Counted from the first letter of the stretch, positions 1 to 8,620 are shown. The stretch is DNA of 64,000 bases from Rhizobium lentis (GCF_017352135.1 NZ_CP071454.1:4117001-4181000), one strand, 5' to 3'. Numbers and translations: made by a program. The notes: a model not told the origin generated them from the sequence alone.

Positions 1-2
1 AT

Positions 3-2105
3 ACTTGTCCGATGCATCCGCAGATCCGGCAGGTTGGTCCCGGCACTTGTCCGATATGCGGCATGACGCTCGAGCCGGAGATCACGACGAAGGAGACCGG
101 GCGGAGCGCCGAGCTCGTCGATATGACCCGGCGGTTCTGGATCGGGCTCGCCTTGTCGTTGCCCGTCCTCGCACTCGAGATGGGCGGCCATCTCACCAAC
201 TTGCACATGGTGCTCGGTGCCAAGCTCTCCAACTGGATTCAGCTTGCTCTGGCGACGCCGGTCGTGCTCTGGGCGGGATGGCCGTTCTTTGAGCGGGCAT
301 GGGCCTCGATCGTCAACCGCAGCCTCAACATGTTCACGCTGATCGCGATGGGAACGGGCGTGGCATGGATCTACAGCGTCGTCGCCACGGCGGCGCCGAA
401 CATCTTTCCGGATACGTTCCGCGCCGCCGACGGTTCGGTCTCGATCTATTTCGAAGCGGCCGCGGTGATCACCGTGCTGGTGCTGCTCGGCCAGGTTCTG
501 GAACTGAGGGCGCGAGAGCAGACCGGCGGCGCGATCCGGGCGCTGCTGGACCTCGCGCCGAAGACGGCCCGCCGCATCAGGCATGACGGCTCGGACGAGG
601 ACGTCGGGCTCGACGCCGTCGTGGTCGGGGATCGCCTGCGCGTCCGGCCGGGCGAGAAGGTCCCTGTTGATGGCGAGCTCGTTGAGGGCCGGAGCTCCGT
701 CGACGAATCCATGATCACCGGCGAATCCATGCCGGTGACGAAGGAGATCGGCGCGAAGCTGATCGGCGGCACGATGAACCAGAGCGGCGGTTTCGTGATG
801 AGGGCCGGCAAGGTCGGGCGCGACACGATGCTCTCGCAGATTGTTCGCATGGTGGCCGAGGCCCAGCGCTCCCGCGCGCCGATTCAGCGACTTGCCGACC
901 AGGTATCGGGCTGGTTCGTCCCGGCGGTGATCCTGATCGCGGTCGCAGCCTTCGTCGGCTGGGGCGTCTGGGGACCGGAGCCACGATTCGCCCACGGCCT
1001 CGTCGCCGCCGTCGCCGTGCTGATTATCGCCTGCCCATGCGCCCTCGGACTGGCGACGCCGATGTCGATCATGGTGGGCGTCGGCCGCGGTGCGCGAATG
1101 GGTGTCCTCATCAAGAATGCCGAGGCGCTGGAGCGCTTTGAAAAGATCGACACGCTGGTGGTCGACAAGACCGGGACGTTGACGGAGGGCCGACCGAAGG
1201 TGACCGCGCTGAAGGCGATCGAAGGATTCGACGAAGCGGAACTTCTGCGGCTGGCCGCGACGCTCGAGCGTGCCAGCGAACACCCACTTGCCGCGGCCAT
1301 CGTCGCCGCGGCGCAGGAGAGAGGCCTTGCCCTCGGCGAGGCCCGCGAGTTCGACAGCCCTGTCGGCAAGGGCGTCACCGGAACGGTCGATGGCCGGAAT
1401 CTCGTCATCGGCAGCCATAGAATCATGGCCGAAGCGGGAGTCGACCTGTCGTCGCTCGCGGCGGAGGCAGAGACGCTGCGCGGCGAGGGCGCGACGGTGA
1501 TCTACGTCGCGATCGACGGCAAAGTTCGCGGTCTTGTCGCCATCGCCGATCCGATCAAGGCGACGACGCCCCAGGCGCTGCGCTCGCTGAAGGAGGAGAA
1601 CATCCGCGTCGTCATGCTGACCGGCGACAACAGGACGACGGCGCAGGCGGTGGCGAGAAGGCTCGGCATCGACGACGTCGAGGCGGAGATCCTGCCCGAG
1701 GATAAGGGCAAGGTAGTCGCCAGACTTCGATCGGAAGGTCGCGTCGTTGCGATGGCCGGCGACGGGGTCAACGACGCCCCGGCGCTCGCCGCCGCCGACG
1801 TCGGCGTCGCCATGGGCACAGGAACTGACGTCGCGATCGAGAGCGCGGGCGTTACGCTGCTAAAGGGAGACCTTCAGGGCATCGCGAGAGCCCGCAAGCT
1901 CAGCCATGCTACCATGAGAAACATCCGCCAGAACCTGTTCTTCGCTTTCATATACAACGCAGCAGGCGTGCCCGTGGCGGCAGGCGTGCTCTATCCGGCC
2001 CTGGGGCTGCTGCTCTCGCCGATCATTGCGGCCGCCGCCATGGCGCTGTCTTCCGTCAGCGTCATCGCCAACTCCCTGCGCCTGCGCCGTTCGTCGCTAG
2101 ACTAG
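3..2105 (+). CDS. copA: Copper-translocating P1B-type ATPase (5' end outside window)
   Basis: Inner-membrane ATPase that should pump Cu(I) out of the cytoplasm. The frame is open to the left edge, so the start is missing; 700 residues are visible. The visible N-terminus (TCPMHP... followed by CPICGM) is a short heavy-metal-binding domain of the type found in front of some CopA/SilP ATPases. In order: TGES actuator loop (about residues 239-242), the CPC transmembrane metal site (344-346), the phosphorylated Asp in DKTGT (388), a SEHP nucleotide-binding motif near 425, and GDGVNDAP (586-593). All catalytic residues are present. The CPC signature and the copper genes downstream argue for copper or silver rather than zinc or cadmium. 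Followed by the EF-hand gene on the same strand. Confidence 0.95.
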   Translation, partial: TCPMHPQIRQVGPGTCPICGMTLEPEITTKETGRSAELVDMTRRFWIGLALSLPVLALEMGGHLTNLHMVLGAKLSNWIQLALATPVVLWAGWPFFERAWASIVNRSLNMFTLIAMGTGVAWIYSVVATAAPNIFPDTFRAADGSVSIYFEAAAVITVLVLLGQVLELRAREQTGGAIRALLDLAPKTARRIRHDGSDEDVGLDAVVVGDRLRVRPGEKVPVDGELVEGRSSVDESMITGESMPVTKEIGAKLIGGTMNQSGGFVMRAGKVGRDTMLSQIVRMVAEAQRSRAPIQRLADQVSGWFVPAVILIAVAAFVGWGVWGPEPRFAHGLVAAVAVLIIACPCALGLATPMSIMVGVGRGARMGVLIKNAEALERFEKIDTLVVDKTGTLTEGRPKVTALKAIEGFDEAELLRLAATLERASEHPLAAAIVAAAQERGLALGEAREFDSPVGKGVTGTVDGRNLVIGSHRIMAEAGVDLSSLAAEAETLRGEGATVIYVAIDGKVRGLVAIADPIKATTPQALRSLKEENIRVVMLTGDNRTTAQAVARRLGIDDVEAEILPEDKGKVVARLRSEGRVVAMAGDGVNDAPALAAADVGVAMGTGTDVAIESAGVTLLKGDLQGIARARKLSHATMRNIRQNLFFAFIYNAAGVPVAAGVLYPALGLLLSPIIAAAAMALSSVSVIANSLRLRRSSLD

Positions 2106-2185
2106 GCCGAGACACGATGGATGAGTGCCTGTCCTGCGCAGGAGGAAGACGCAGGTAGAGAAGGTCATGCAAAAGGAGAACTGAC

Positions 2186-2608
2186 ATGACGACGAGACTG
2201 CAGAAGGTGATTGTGCTGGCCGCGCTGATCGCGGCAGCTGGGGCTGGTCTCGCGCTTGCGCAGACGAACGATGCCGATCCGCATCATCCCGCGACGTCGG
2301 GCCAGGAGGCCTCGCCGTCCGACGCTGCCGACGGAACGGCACGGCAGGGCCAGGAAGCCATGCCTGGTGGGATGGACATGATGCAGGGAATGATGGGGCG
2401 AAACACGATGATGCCGTCCGGCATGCCGATGATGGCGATGCGCGGACACATGATGAAGATCATGTTCGCAGTCGCCGACACGGACGGGGACGGCGCGCTG
2501 TCCTTCGAGGAGGTGACGGCCGTTCACAAGCGCATTTTCGACGCGGTGGATTCGAACAAGGACGGCAAGGTCACGACCGAGGAAATCCAGGCGTTCATGC
2601 GGCCCTAG
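2186..2608 (+). CDS. Exported EF-hand protein with Met-rich segment
   Basis: 140 aa. A signal peptide (cleavage likely after LALA, residue 25) is followed by a methionine-rich stretch, with 15 Met between residues 59 and 93, and then two canonical EF-hand loops (D98-x-D100-x-D102...E109 and D122-x-N124-x-D126...E133). EF-hands bind calcium. Met-rich periplasmic segments commonly bind Cu(I) or Ag(I), so a copper role is inferred from composition and from the neighbouring copA. The start has a strong AAAGGAG ribosome site. The gene lies 80 bp behind copA on the same strand and may be cotranscribed. A perfect 14-bp inverted repeat follows the stop codon. Confidence 0.85.
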   Translation: MTTRLQKVIVLAALIAAAGAGLALAQTNDADPHHPATSGQEASPSDAADGTARQGQEAMPGGMDMMQGMMGRNTMMPSGMPMMAMRGHMMKIMFAVADTDGDGALSFEEVTAVHKRIFDAVDSNKDGKVTTEEIQAFMRP

Positions 2609-2625
2609 CGGATCCGGCGGATCGG

Positions 2626-2661
2626 CTCGGAGGCTCTGCAAATAGTCGCAGAGCCTCCGAG
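2626..2661. repeat. Perfect 14-bp inverted repeat (hairpin)
   Basis: The arms CTCGGAGGCTCTGC (2626-2639) and GCAGAGCCTCCGAG (2648-2661) are exact reverse complements around an 8-nt loop. It follows the EF-hand stop codon. There is no T-run on either side, so it is either a Rho-assisted terminator or an mRNA 3'-end stabiliser rather than a textbook intrinsic terminator. Confidence 0.7.
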
Positions 2662-2702
2662 GATATGATAGGATCGTGTTGCATTCTCCGCGGGAGGGGT
2701 AA

Positions 2703-3071
2703 ATGCGCCGAGTCCTTGTGTCCTTGATCCTCATCGCACAGTCCGCACCGATATCGGCGGCCTCTGAGCTTGCGATCTTCCACACCGCTTCGTTCGGTGG
2801 CAGCCGGTCGGTCAGTCTCAGTCTGGCGGAGGGCACGGTCTCCCGCAATCCCGCCTTCGATTTCGATGTCGTCATCACCCTGTCGGAATTCGACGGTGGC
2901 GGGGCGGTGCTCTATCGGGACGGAGGGCGGCACAAGGCGAGCGTTCGCTGCGTTTCGCCCGCCACGGTGCGGATCAATTCCGCCGATTATGCGGTCGACG
3001 TTTCGGCGCGGCCAGGAGCCGACTGGAAGCACGATCTCTGGGCGGCGGTGTGCAACGCTCCGGTCTCCTGA
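2703..3071 (+). CDS. Hypothetical exported protein
   Basis: 122 aa. I do not recognise a family. The N-terminus (MRRVLVSLILIAQSAPISA) is a plausible signal peptide. The mature part looks like a small beta-rich domain with two Cys (in RCVSP and AVCNAP) that could form a disulfide. A GGGAGGGG ribosome site sits just before the ATG. It lies between the EF-hand gene and the convergent DUF411 gene, so it may belong to the copper island, but nothing in the protein itself shows metal binding. Confidence 0.65.
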   Translation: MRRVLVSLILIAQSAPISAASELAIFHTASFGGSRSVSLSLAEGTVSRNPAFDFDVVITLSEFDGGGAVLYRDGGRHKASVRCVSPATVRINSADYAVDVSARPGADWKHDLWAAVCNAPVS

Positions 3072-3104
3072 TCGGGCAGCCCGGTGCCTGGTTGGTCGAA
3101 GGTC

Positions 3105-3566
3105 TCAGCCCTTACGGGGACGGACCTCCATGAACAAGTATGGCGCTCCGGTCCCTATGGGGATCGCGTAGACGTCGTAGGAGGCCTGCGGGTCGTCGCC
3201 CATTCCCAGCGAGCCGGGCGGCATGCCGGGCACGGCGAGCCCTCGGAGCGGCGGCCGCTCCCCCAGCAGCCGCTGCACGGCCTCGAGCGGCACGTGTCCC
3301 TCCAGGTAGTATTCGTCGACGACGGCGGTGTGGCAGCCCTCCAGCTCGGCAGGCACGCCCAGCCGCGCCTTGACCGCGGCAAGGTCGTCGGTGTCCCGGG
3401 CGTCGACGGAGAATCCCGCCGCGGCCATCGCCTTCGACCATTGATGACAGCAACCGCAGTTCGGATCCTTGTAGACCGTCATCTTCGCCGGCGCGGCGGC
3501 GAGGACCGATCCGCCGGGAAACGCCAGCGCGGACGCCGCCATAGCGATGAAGTTTCTCCTGTACAT
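3105..3566 (-). CDS. DUF411 metal-binding protein
   Basis: 153 aa from the ATG at 3566, which is chosen because GAGGAG lies 8 bases upstream; an in-frame GTG at 3575 would overlap that site. A signal peptide (about the first 25 residues) is followed by a YKDPNCGCCHQW motif and a thioredoxin-like layout characteristic of DUF411. The family is associated with copper and silver resistance loci, where the CxCC cluster is thought to bind metal. It is the last gene of the minus-strand copper operon, separated from the CusF-like gene by a strong 32-bp palindrome. It may therefore be translated at a different level from the genes before it. Confidence 0.85.
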   Translation of the reverse strand: MYRRNFIAMAASALAFPGGSVLAAAPAKMTVYKDPNCGCCHQWSKAMAAAGFSVDARDTDDLAAVKARLGVPAELEGCHTAVVDEYYLEGHVPLEAVQRLLGERPPLRGLAVPGMPPGSLGMGDDPQASYDVYAIPIGTGAPYLFMEVRPRKG

Positions 3567-3584
3567 CGTCTCCACTCCTCGATG

Positions 3585-3616
3585 TCCTGCCGCCCGGATG
3601 GATCCGGGCGGCAGGA
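3585..3616. repeat. 32-bp perfect palindrome between cusF-like and DUF411 genes
   Basis: The arms TCCTGCCGCCCGGAT (3585-3599) and ATCCGGGCGGCAGGA (3602-3616) are exact reverse complements with a 2-base centre. It lies 6 bases after the CusF-like stop codon and about 19 bases before the DUF411 start. In the transcript it would form a very stable 15-bp stem, acting as a partial terminator, an RNase barrier or a processing site. A DNA-level operator cannot be excluded. Confidence 0.75.
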
Positions 3617-3621
3617 GCTGG

Positions 3622-3915
3622 CTATTTTACTTCGGTGACGGTCAGCTTGCCATTCACGCGTTCGGCAACGAACTCGATGTCCGAGCCTTCCTTCAGCTTT
3701 TCCAGCAAGGCCGGGTCCTCGACGCGGAAGACCATCGTCATCGCAGGCATGTCGAGGTTCTTCAGGTCCTCGTGCTTGATGGTGACCTTCTTGGCCTTGG
3801 CGTCGATCTTGTTGACGACGCCCTTCGTGAATTCCTGGGCGAAGGCGCTGAACGCAGCGCCCACGGAAATGAGGGCGGCGACGCCGATCTTGATCACTGC
3901 GGATTTCATGTTCAT
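3622..3915 (-). CDS. CusF-like periplasmic copper-binding protein
   Basis: 97 aa. A signal peptide ends near FAQ (residue 27), and a small OB-fold CusF domain follows. In E. coli CusF, Cu(I) is held by His36, Met47 and Met49 and capped by Trp44. The matching region here reads IKHEDL followed by LDMPAMTMVF, so the His and both Met ligands are kept but the Trp position is Met. Family members hand copper to efflux pumps or oxidases. It lies 17 bp downstream of the cupredoxin gene in the same operon. Confidence 0.88.
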   Translation of the reverse strand: MNMKSAVIKIGVAALISVGAAFSAFAQEFTKGVVNKIDAKAKKVTIKHEDLKNLDMPAMTMVFRVEDPALLEKLKEGSDIEFVAERVNGKLTVTEVK

Positions 3916-3932
3916 GGCTCCTTTATTGAGGG

Positions 3933-4412
3933 TTACTTGCCGGCGACACTGACGTCGCCGTGCATGCCGGCTTCGTAATGACCGGGGATCAGGCAGGCGA
4001 ACTTGAACTCACCGTCGGTGGTGAACTTCCAGACGATCTCACCGGACTGGCCGGCTGAAAGGCGGATCGAGTTCGGATCGTCATGTTCCATTTCCGGGAA
4101 CTTCTCCATGACCTTCTTGTGCTCCAGGATCTTGTCTTCCTGATCGAGGACGAACTCATGGTCGACGGTTCCGGCATTCTTGATCGCGATCTTGACCGTC
4201 TGTCCCTTGCGGACGTTGAAGACGGCCGGCGTGAATACCATCTTGCCGTCGTCGGTTTCCTTCATCGTGACGCGGATCGTCTGCGTCGCCTTGGCCTTGT
4301 CCCCAGGCTCTCCGACCGCCATTTTTTCACCATGGCCGCCGGCGTGGTTGCCCGAGGCGAGGGCGGGAGTTGCGAGCGCCGCGAGCGCCAGTGCCAGTAC
4401 ATAGTTCTTCAT
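3933..4412 (-). CDS. Cupredoxin (plastocyanin/azurin family), CopI-like
   Basis: 159 aa, with a signal peptide ending around ALASG. The domain carries type-1 copper ligands: His in VDHEF, then Cys, His and Met in ACLIPGHYEAGM. An N-terminal His-rich patch (SGNHAGGHGEK) precedes it. It is expected to be a periplasmic copper-binding or electron-transfer protein, possibly a partner of the multicopper oxidase encoded 33 bp upstream. Similar small cupredoxins are found in copper-resistance clusters (CopI). Confidence 0.9.
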   Translation of the reverse strand: MKNYVLALALAALATPALASGNHAGGHGEKMAVGEPGDKAKATQTIRVTMKETDDGKMVFTPAVFNVRKGQTVKIAIKNAGTVDHEFVLDQEDKILEHKKVMEKFPEMEHDDPNSIRLSAGQSGEIVWKFTTDGEFKFACLIPGHYEAGMHGDVSVAGK

Positions 4413-4445
4413 GTGTAGATCCTTTTTGATGTGGGAGATTGAGCC

Positions 4446-5792
4446 TCAGCCGTTTGTCGGCTTCGGCGTGATTTGCGTCTTCGCGTCTTTGGCCTTGGTC
4501 GCGTCCGGCAGCTCGCCGGTCCACTCCCAGGCCTGCGTCCCGGGCGGGTTCTCGTACCAGCCCGGATCCGAGTAATCGTCCGCTGCGATGCCTTCGCGGA
4601 CCTTCACGACCGAGAACATGCCGCCCATCTCGATCGGGCCATGCGGCCCCCAGCCGGTCATCATCGGGACGGTGTTCTCGGGAATGGGCATTTCCATTTC
4701 GCCCATGTCGGCCATGCCCTTGGTGCCCATGGGCATGTAGTCCGGCTGAAGCTTCCTGATCTTCTCGGCAACCTTCGACTTATCAGTGCCGATGAAGGTC
4801 GGGATGTCATGGCCCATGGCGTTCATCGTGTGGTGCGACTTGTGGCAGTGGATCGCCCAGTCACCCAGGTATTTGGCGTCGAACTCGTAGGCACGCATCG
4901 CGCCGACGGGGATGTCGATGCTCACCTCCGGCCAACGTGCTTCCGGTCGCACCCAGCCGCCGTCCGTGCATGTCACCTCGAAGTCGTAGCCATGCATGTG
5001 GATTGGATGGTTCGTCATGGTGAGGTTGCCGACCCGCACCCGCACCCTGTCGTTCCTGGAAACGACGAGCGGGCTGATGTCTGGAAACACGCGGCTGTTC
5101 CAGCACCACATGTTGAAGTCGGTCATTTCCATGACGCGCGGCACGTAGGAGCCGGGATCGATGTCGTAGGCGTTGAGCAGGAAGACGAAGTCGCGGTCGA
5201 CGCGCATGAACGCAGGGTCCTTGGGATGAACGACGAAGAAGCCCATCATGCCCATGGCCATCTGCACCATCTCGTCGGAATGCGGGTGGTACATAAAGGT
5301 GCCCGATTTCACGAGGTCGAACTCGTAAACGTAAGTCTTGCCAACAGGGATGTGCGGTTGGGTCAACCCGCCGACGCCGTCCATGCCCGACGGCAGTATC
5401 ATGCCGTGCCAGTGGATCGTCGTGTGTTCCGGCAGCTTATTGGTGACGAAAATGCGCACCCGGTCACCTTCGACCGCCTCGATCGTCGGACCCGGAGATT
5501 GGCCGTTATACCCCCAAAGATATGCGGTCATGCCGTCGGCCATCTCGCGTTCGACCGGCTCGGCGACGAGGTGGAACTCCTTGACGCCGTTGTTCATCCG
5601 GTGGGGCAGGGTCCAGCCGTTGAGGGTGACGACCGGCTGGTAGTCCGGGCCGGAGGTCGGGTGAAGCGGCGGCTGCATGTCCGCCGATTCCATCGTCGGG
5701 GCCTCGGGCAGGCCCATCGCCGAGGTCTTCGTCCAGGCGCCGGCCGCCAGCAGGGCCGCACTCGCACCGAACAGTTGTCGTCTGTTGAACAT
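4446..5792 (-). CDS. Multicopper oxidase (CopA/CueO-type)
   Basis: 448 aa from the ATG at 5792 (an AGGAA site precedes it; a TTG at 5810 overlaps the upstream stop and is less likely). The N-terminus MFNRRQLFGASAA is a twin-arginine signal, so it is exported folded. All four copper-ligand motifs are present: HWHG near residue 127, HPHS near 169, HPIHMHG near 262 and HCHxxxHxxxxM near 315, giving one type-1 and a trinuclear site. It is Met-rich near the C-terminus (MADMGEMEMP), as in cuprous oxidases. It should oxidise Cu(I) to Cu(II) in the periplasm. It follows the TolC-like gene by 14 bp. Confidence 0.93.
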   Translation of the reverse strand: MFNRRQLFGASAALLAAGAWTKTSAMGLPEAPTMESADMQPPLHPTSGPDYQPVVTLNGWTLPHRMNNGVKEFHLVAEPVEREMADGMTAYLWGYNGQSPGPTIEAVEGDRVRIFVTNKLPEHTTIHWHGMILPSGMDGVGGLTQPHIPVGKTYVYEFDLVKSGTFMYHPHSDEMVQMAMGMMGFFVVHPKDPAFMRVDRDFVFLLNAYDIDPGSYVPRVMEMTDFNMWCWNSRVFPDISPLVVSRNDRVRVRVGNLTMTNHPIHMHGYDFEVTCTDGGWVRPEARWPEVSIDIPVGAMRAYEFDAKYLGDWAIHCHKSHHTMNAMGHDIPTFIGTDKSKVAEKIRKLQPDYMPMGTKGMADMGEMEMPIPENTVPMMTGWGPHGPIEMGGMFSVVKVREGIAADDYSDPGWYENPPGTQAWEWTGELPDATKAKDAKTQITPKPTNG

Positions 5793-5806
5793 GATGGTTT
5801 CCTTTC

Positions 5807-7270
5807 TCAATGGCCGCCACCGCTGCCTTCGGAAGCAGCGGCGACCTCGCTCTCTGCCGACGCGTTGGTCGCACCGCCGCCGTAGATCGCAGGCGCGAGA
5901 TTGGCTTCCGCGAGCCAGAAATCACGCTTGGCGTTGACGGAAAGCAGGATGGAGTTGATCTTTTCGCGCGTGTCGGTGAGCAGCTCGAACGTATTGGTGA
6001 TCATGCCGTTGTAGGTCAGCAGGGATTCCTCTTCGACCTTGGTGCGCAGCGGCACGACATTGTTGCGGTAGTGGCGCGCGATGTCGTAGTTCGAGCGGTA
6101 CGCCTCGTATGCCGAACGTGCTTCCGAACGGACATTGACGGCCTTCTCCGCGAGCTGGTTGGCCGCCCGCATATAGGCCAGCTCAGCCTTGCGCATCCGC
6201 GCCTTGCCGGTGTCGAAGATCGGGATCACGAATTCCAGCTCGACCTGGCCGGTCGTTCTGGTCTTTTTCTCGTCGTCCTCGATTTCCCGTTCCGTCTCAA
6301 AGCCGGTCAGGATTTCGAGATCGGTTACATAGCGCGTCGCTTCGGTGAGTCCGTAGGACCTGGCCGTCGCCTCCAGTTCGAGCTTCGCCACCTGAAGGTC
6401 GATGCGGTTCCTCAGGGCCTCGGCCTCGATGGCGTCGCGCCTAACCACGGACCTGGGCAGTGGCGGTAGGCTATTCGGAACCTGATAGTCCAGGTCGGAT
6501 CCCCAGAGACCCATCAGCCGCGTCAGTTCCTCCTTGGCGAGACGAGCAGCCAAGCGAGCCTTGGCGGTCTCTCCCGCCAATTCGGCGACGAACACGTGTT
6601 CCCGCGCCTGGGCGCCCTTGGTCATTGCGCCTGTCTCACCGAGCTTCTCCGCGAGCTCGGACGCCGCGTCCGCGGTGGCCTGAGCGCGCTGAAGCTGCCC
6701 GACGTTCTCCCAGGCAGCCACCGCCCCGATCCAGGCACGCCGCGTATCGGCGGCGACCTGGAGCGTTCTTACCGCCGCGGTCAACTGCGCCTGCCTGAAA
6801 CGGGCGTCGGCGATCGCCATGTCTCGGTTCTTCGTTACGAGCGCCAGGATGTTCGTGGTGATCATCCCCTCGATGGTCTTGAACGCTTCCAGTTCCGGCG
6901 TTCCCAGGCCCGTCGTGCCGATGGAGACGGTCGGATTGATGAACATTGTCGACTGCCAGGCGTCGGCCGCGCTGTCGCCGAGATCGGCATAGGCGGCCTG
7001 GAGGCCCCTGTTATTGAGCAGGGCGATCTGGACGGCCGTCTCGACGTCGAGGGGCTTCTTTTGCGCGAGCAGGCTTCTGACTTGCGCGGCGGCCGACCGG
7101 GCCTGGTTTTGGTTCTGGATCCAGACGGTTTGCTTCATGGTCGCGATCGCGGTCTTGTCGGCAACGGAAGCGAAGCCTGCTTGCTTGCTGGAATATTCGG
7201 CGCCCGTCACACAGCCGCTCAGAGTCAGCGGGAACGCCAGCACGGCCGCAAATTTTATGAGGCCGATCAT
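5807..7270 (-). CDS. TolC-family outer-membrane efflux lipoprotein
   Basis: 487 aa. A lipoprotein signal with lipobox LSGC places the mature N-terminal Cys at residue 19. The rest is alpha-helical with two repeated OEP-type halves, as in CusC/TolC outer-membrane channels. The start overlaps the upstream small lipoprotein gene by ATGA, so the two are translationally coupled. The C-terminus has a Ser/Gly/His tail. No membrane-fusion or RND partner is encoded in the visible operon, so either the pump lies elsewhere or this channel works in a different arrangement. Confidence 0.92.
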   Translation of the reverse strand: MIGLIKFAAVLAFPLTLSGCVTGAEYSSKQAGFASVADKTAIATMKQTVWIQNQNQARSAAAQVRSLLAQKKPLDVETAVQIALLNNRGLQAAYADLGDSAADAWQSTMFINPTVSIGTTGLGTPELEAFKTIEGMITTNILALVTKNRDMAIADARFRQAQLTAAVRTLQVAADTRRAWIGAVAAWENVGQLQRAQATADAASELAEKLGETGAMTKGAQAREHVFVAELAGETAKARLAARLAKEELTRLMGLWGSDLDYQVPNSLPPLPRSVVRRDAIEAEALRNRIDLQVAKLELEATARSYGLTEATRYVTDLEILTGFETEREIEDDEKKTRTTGQVELEFVIPIFDTGKARMRKAELAYMRAANQLAEKAVNVRSEARSAYEAYRSNYDIARHYRNNVVPLRTKVEEESLLTYNGMITNTFELLTDTREKINSILLSVNAKRDFWLAEANLAPAIYGGGATNASAESEVAAASEGSGGGH

Positions 7271-7494
7271 GAGGCGTCTCCTTTCGCGGGAGACTGCAGA
7301 TCATTCTGTCTTCGCCACGGCTTTGGATCGACGGGCTGCCTGGCAACATAGTCCGAGACCGGCGACTGATATGCGACCGGGCGCGGCGACGGCTGTTCGA
7401 CTGCGGCGGAAGATGCCACCACGTCGGGAGGAAGCGTAGATGCGCAGCTGCCGATAACAAGCGGCAGCCCCACCACGAAAAGCGAGGGTTTCAT
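7267..7494 (-). CDS. Small lipoprotein, first gene of copper operon
   Basis: 75 aa. A signal peptide with lipobox IGSC (Cys at residue 17) is followed by a short polar, Pro-rich tail with no recognised domain. It overlaps the TolC-like gene by 4 bp (ATGA). The function is unknown, and the coupling suggests a small envelope partner of the channel. A terminator-like hairpin belonging to the gene upstream lies just ahead of it, so the operon promoter should sit in the short AT-rich stretch at 7495-7523. Confidence 0.65.
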   Translation of the reverse strand: MKPSLFVVGLPLVIGSCASTLPPDVVASSAAVEQPSPRPVAYQSPVSDYVARQPVDPKPWRRQNDLQSPAKGDAS

Positions 7495-7507
7495 TATGAA
7501 ATTCCGA

Positions 7508-7537
7508 ATAAAAGATAAACCTACGGGCGCTCGCCCG
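7508..7537 (-). terminator. Terminator-like hairpin
   Basis: Read on the minus strand, CGGGCG-AG-CGCCCG (7537-7524) is followed by an imperfect T-rich stretch (TAGGTTTATCTTTTATT). It lies between the 135-aa Cys-rich gene and the lipoprotein/TolC operon and would separate the two transcripts. Confidence 0.45.
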
Positions 7538-7585
7538 GTTTCAGGCGGCGGCCGGCTGGACCCGATCGAGCGGGCTCGTCTCTAT

Positions 7586-7993
7586 TCAGATGTTCGGAGG
7601 GCGGTCGAGCGGCGGCAGTTCGCCGAAGGTCGTACGGTCGTCCACGAATTGCCGGATCGAAGTCATGACAGGTCCGCCAACGTCGGGGCTTTCGCAAATG
7701 ATGCCGAGCCCGCCACAGAAATCCTTGCAGCATTCCTGCTTGACGAGCTTCGGCGTACCGCCGTTGTCATCAGACATGTCACTGCGCGAATGGTCGTGGT
7801 GGGAGGCCTCCGCCATGGCGTGGCCTTCATGAGACGCGGTCGCCGCGGAGGCGCCGGCCTGCAGCTCGGGGAAAGAGGATCCGTGCATGGCGGCGCTGGC
7901 GTTCGACAGCGAGTACCCCGCCAGTGATACGATGATCACCAGCCGCATCATAACGAGCAGCGCGCTCACTGTGATTCGGTACATCTTTCCCAT
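7586..7993 (-). CDS. Small exported His/Cys-rich protein, CopL-like
   Basis: 135 aa. An N-terminal hydrophobic segment (about residues 9-34) acts as a signal or anchor. It is followed by a His-rich run (HEGHAMAEASHHDHSRS), a Cys cluster (ECCKDFC... IIC) and a C-terminal PPLDRPP. This overall plan (His/Met patch, paired Cys, tail with DxPP) resembles the small CopL/DUF2946-type proteins next to copper genes. The 125-aa frame at 8769 shares the plan. Assignment to that group is inference from layout, not from a search. A copper-binding or copper-sensing role is likely. Confidence 0.6.
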   Translation of the reverse strand: MGKMYRITVSALLVMMRLVIIVSLAGYSLSNASAAMHGSSFPELQAGASAATASHEGHAMAEASHHDHSRSDMSDDNGGTPKLVKQECCKDFCGGLGIICESPDVGGPVMTSIRQFVDDRTTFGELPPLDRPPNI

Positions 7994-8116
7994 TCCCGAA
8001 CAGAGCTATATGCAATGCAGCCGGATTTCAATGCGGACTATTCTTCTTCGAAGTTCGAGTCCTTTGTGTGACGCGCATGATGCAAGGAACGGGCGCTCGT
8101 GCTGAAGCCGGCTTTC

Positions 8117-8620
8117 TTACAGATTTTCGGCCCGCCGCTTTCGGCGCGGCAGCAGCATCCGGTCAACCGTCGCGTCACGGGCCACCAGCGTGTGCCAGGC
8201 GGCCGCAGCGAGATGCAGAGCCACCATCGCCAGAATGATCTTCGACCCGACGACATGGTACTGTGCGATCCCGAACCAGACGTAACTTGCGACAAACCCC
8301 ATGCAGGCCTGGCCGATGATTGCGGCGTAGAAGGCGTGATGAAGCGCCGTGGCGGCGCGTCCGATCCAGATGCCGGGCGGAGTGGCTTCGGACGGCTGCA
8401 GGATACGAAGAATGAGCCGCACGCCCATCAGCAGGCCGATTGCAATCCCGGCATAATTGTGAATCTGGTGCTGGACCACGTCCCATGCGGAGGGTGTGAG
8501 CCCGATGTGGAGGGCATGATGGATTCTCTCGATACTGCTACCAGTCAGATACTGCACCGGCACCATGATGGCGACCAGCCAGTGAAGCCCGATCTGGACC
8601 AGCGAATAGCCAGCTCTCAT
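8117..8620 (-). CDS. Cytochrome b561-type membrane protein
   Basis: 167 aa, four predicted membrane helices. Conserved His residues suitable for two b haems are visible (LHWL near 13, IHN near 66, LHHAFY near 103, LHLAAAAWH near 147), as in bacterial cytochrome b561 (CybB) proteins. These move electrons across or within the inner membrane, usually between quinol and a periplasmic partner. A c-type cytochrome is encoded 1 kb away. A GAGAGG ribosome site supports the ATG. The downstream edge ends in a basic tail (RRKRRAENL). Confidence 0.85.
   Translation of the reverse strand: MRAGYSLVQIGLHWLVAIMVPVQYLTGSSIERIHHALHIGLTPSAWDVVQHQIHNYAGIAIGLLMGVRLILRILQPSEATPPGIWIGRAATALHHAFYAAIIGQACMGFVASYVWFGIAQYHVVGSKIILAMVALHLAAAAWHTLVARDATVDRMLLPRRKRRAENL

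Noticed and set aside
4473..5885. 470-codon plus-strand frame opposite the multicopper oxidase
   Set aside because: His-rich only because it mirrors the copper-ligand codons of the oxidase on the minus strand.
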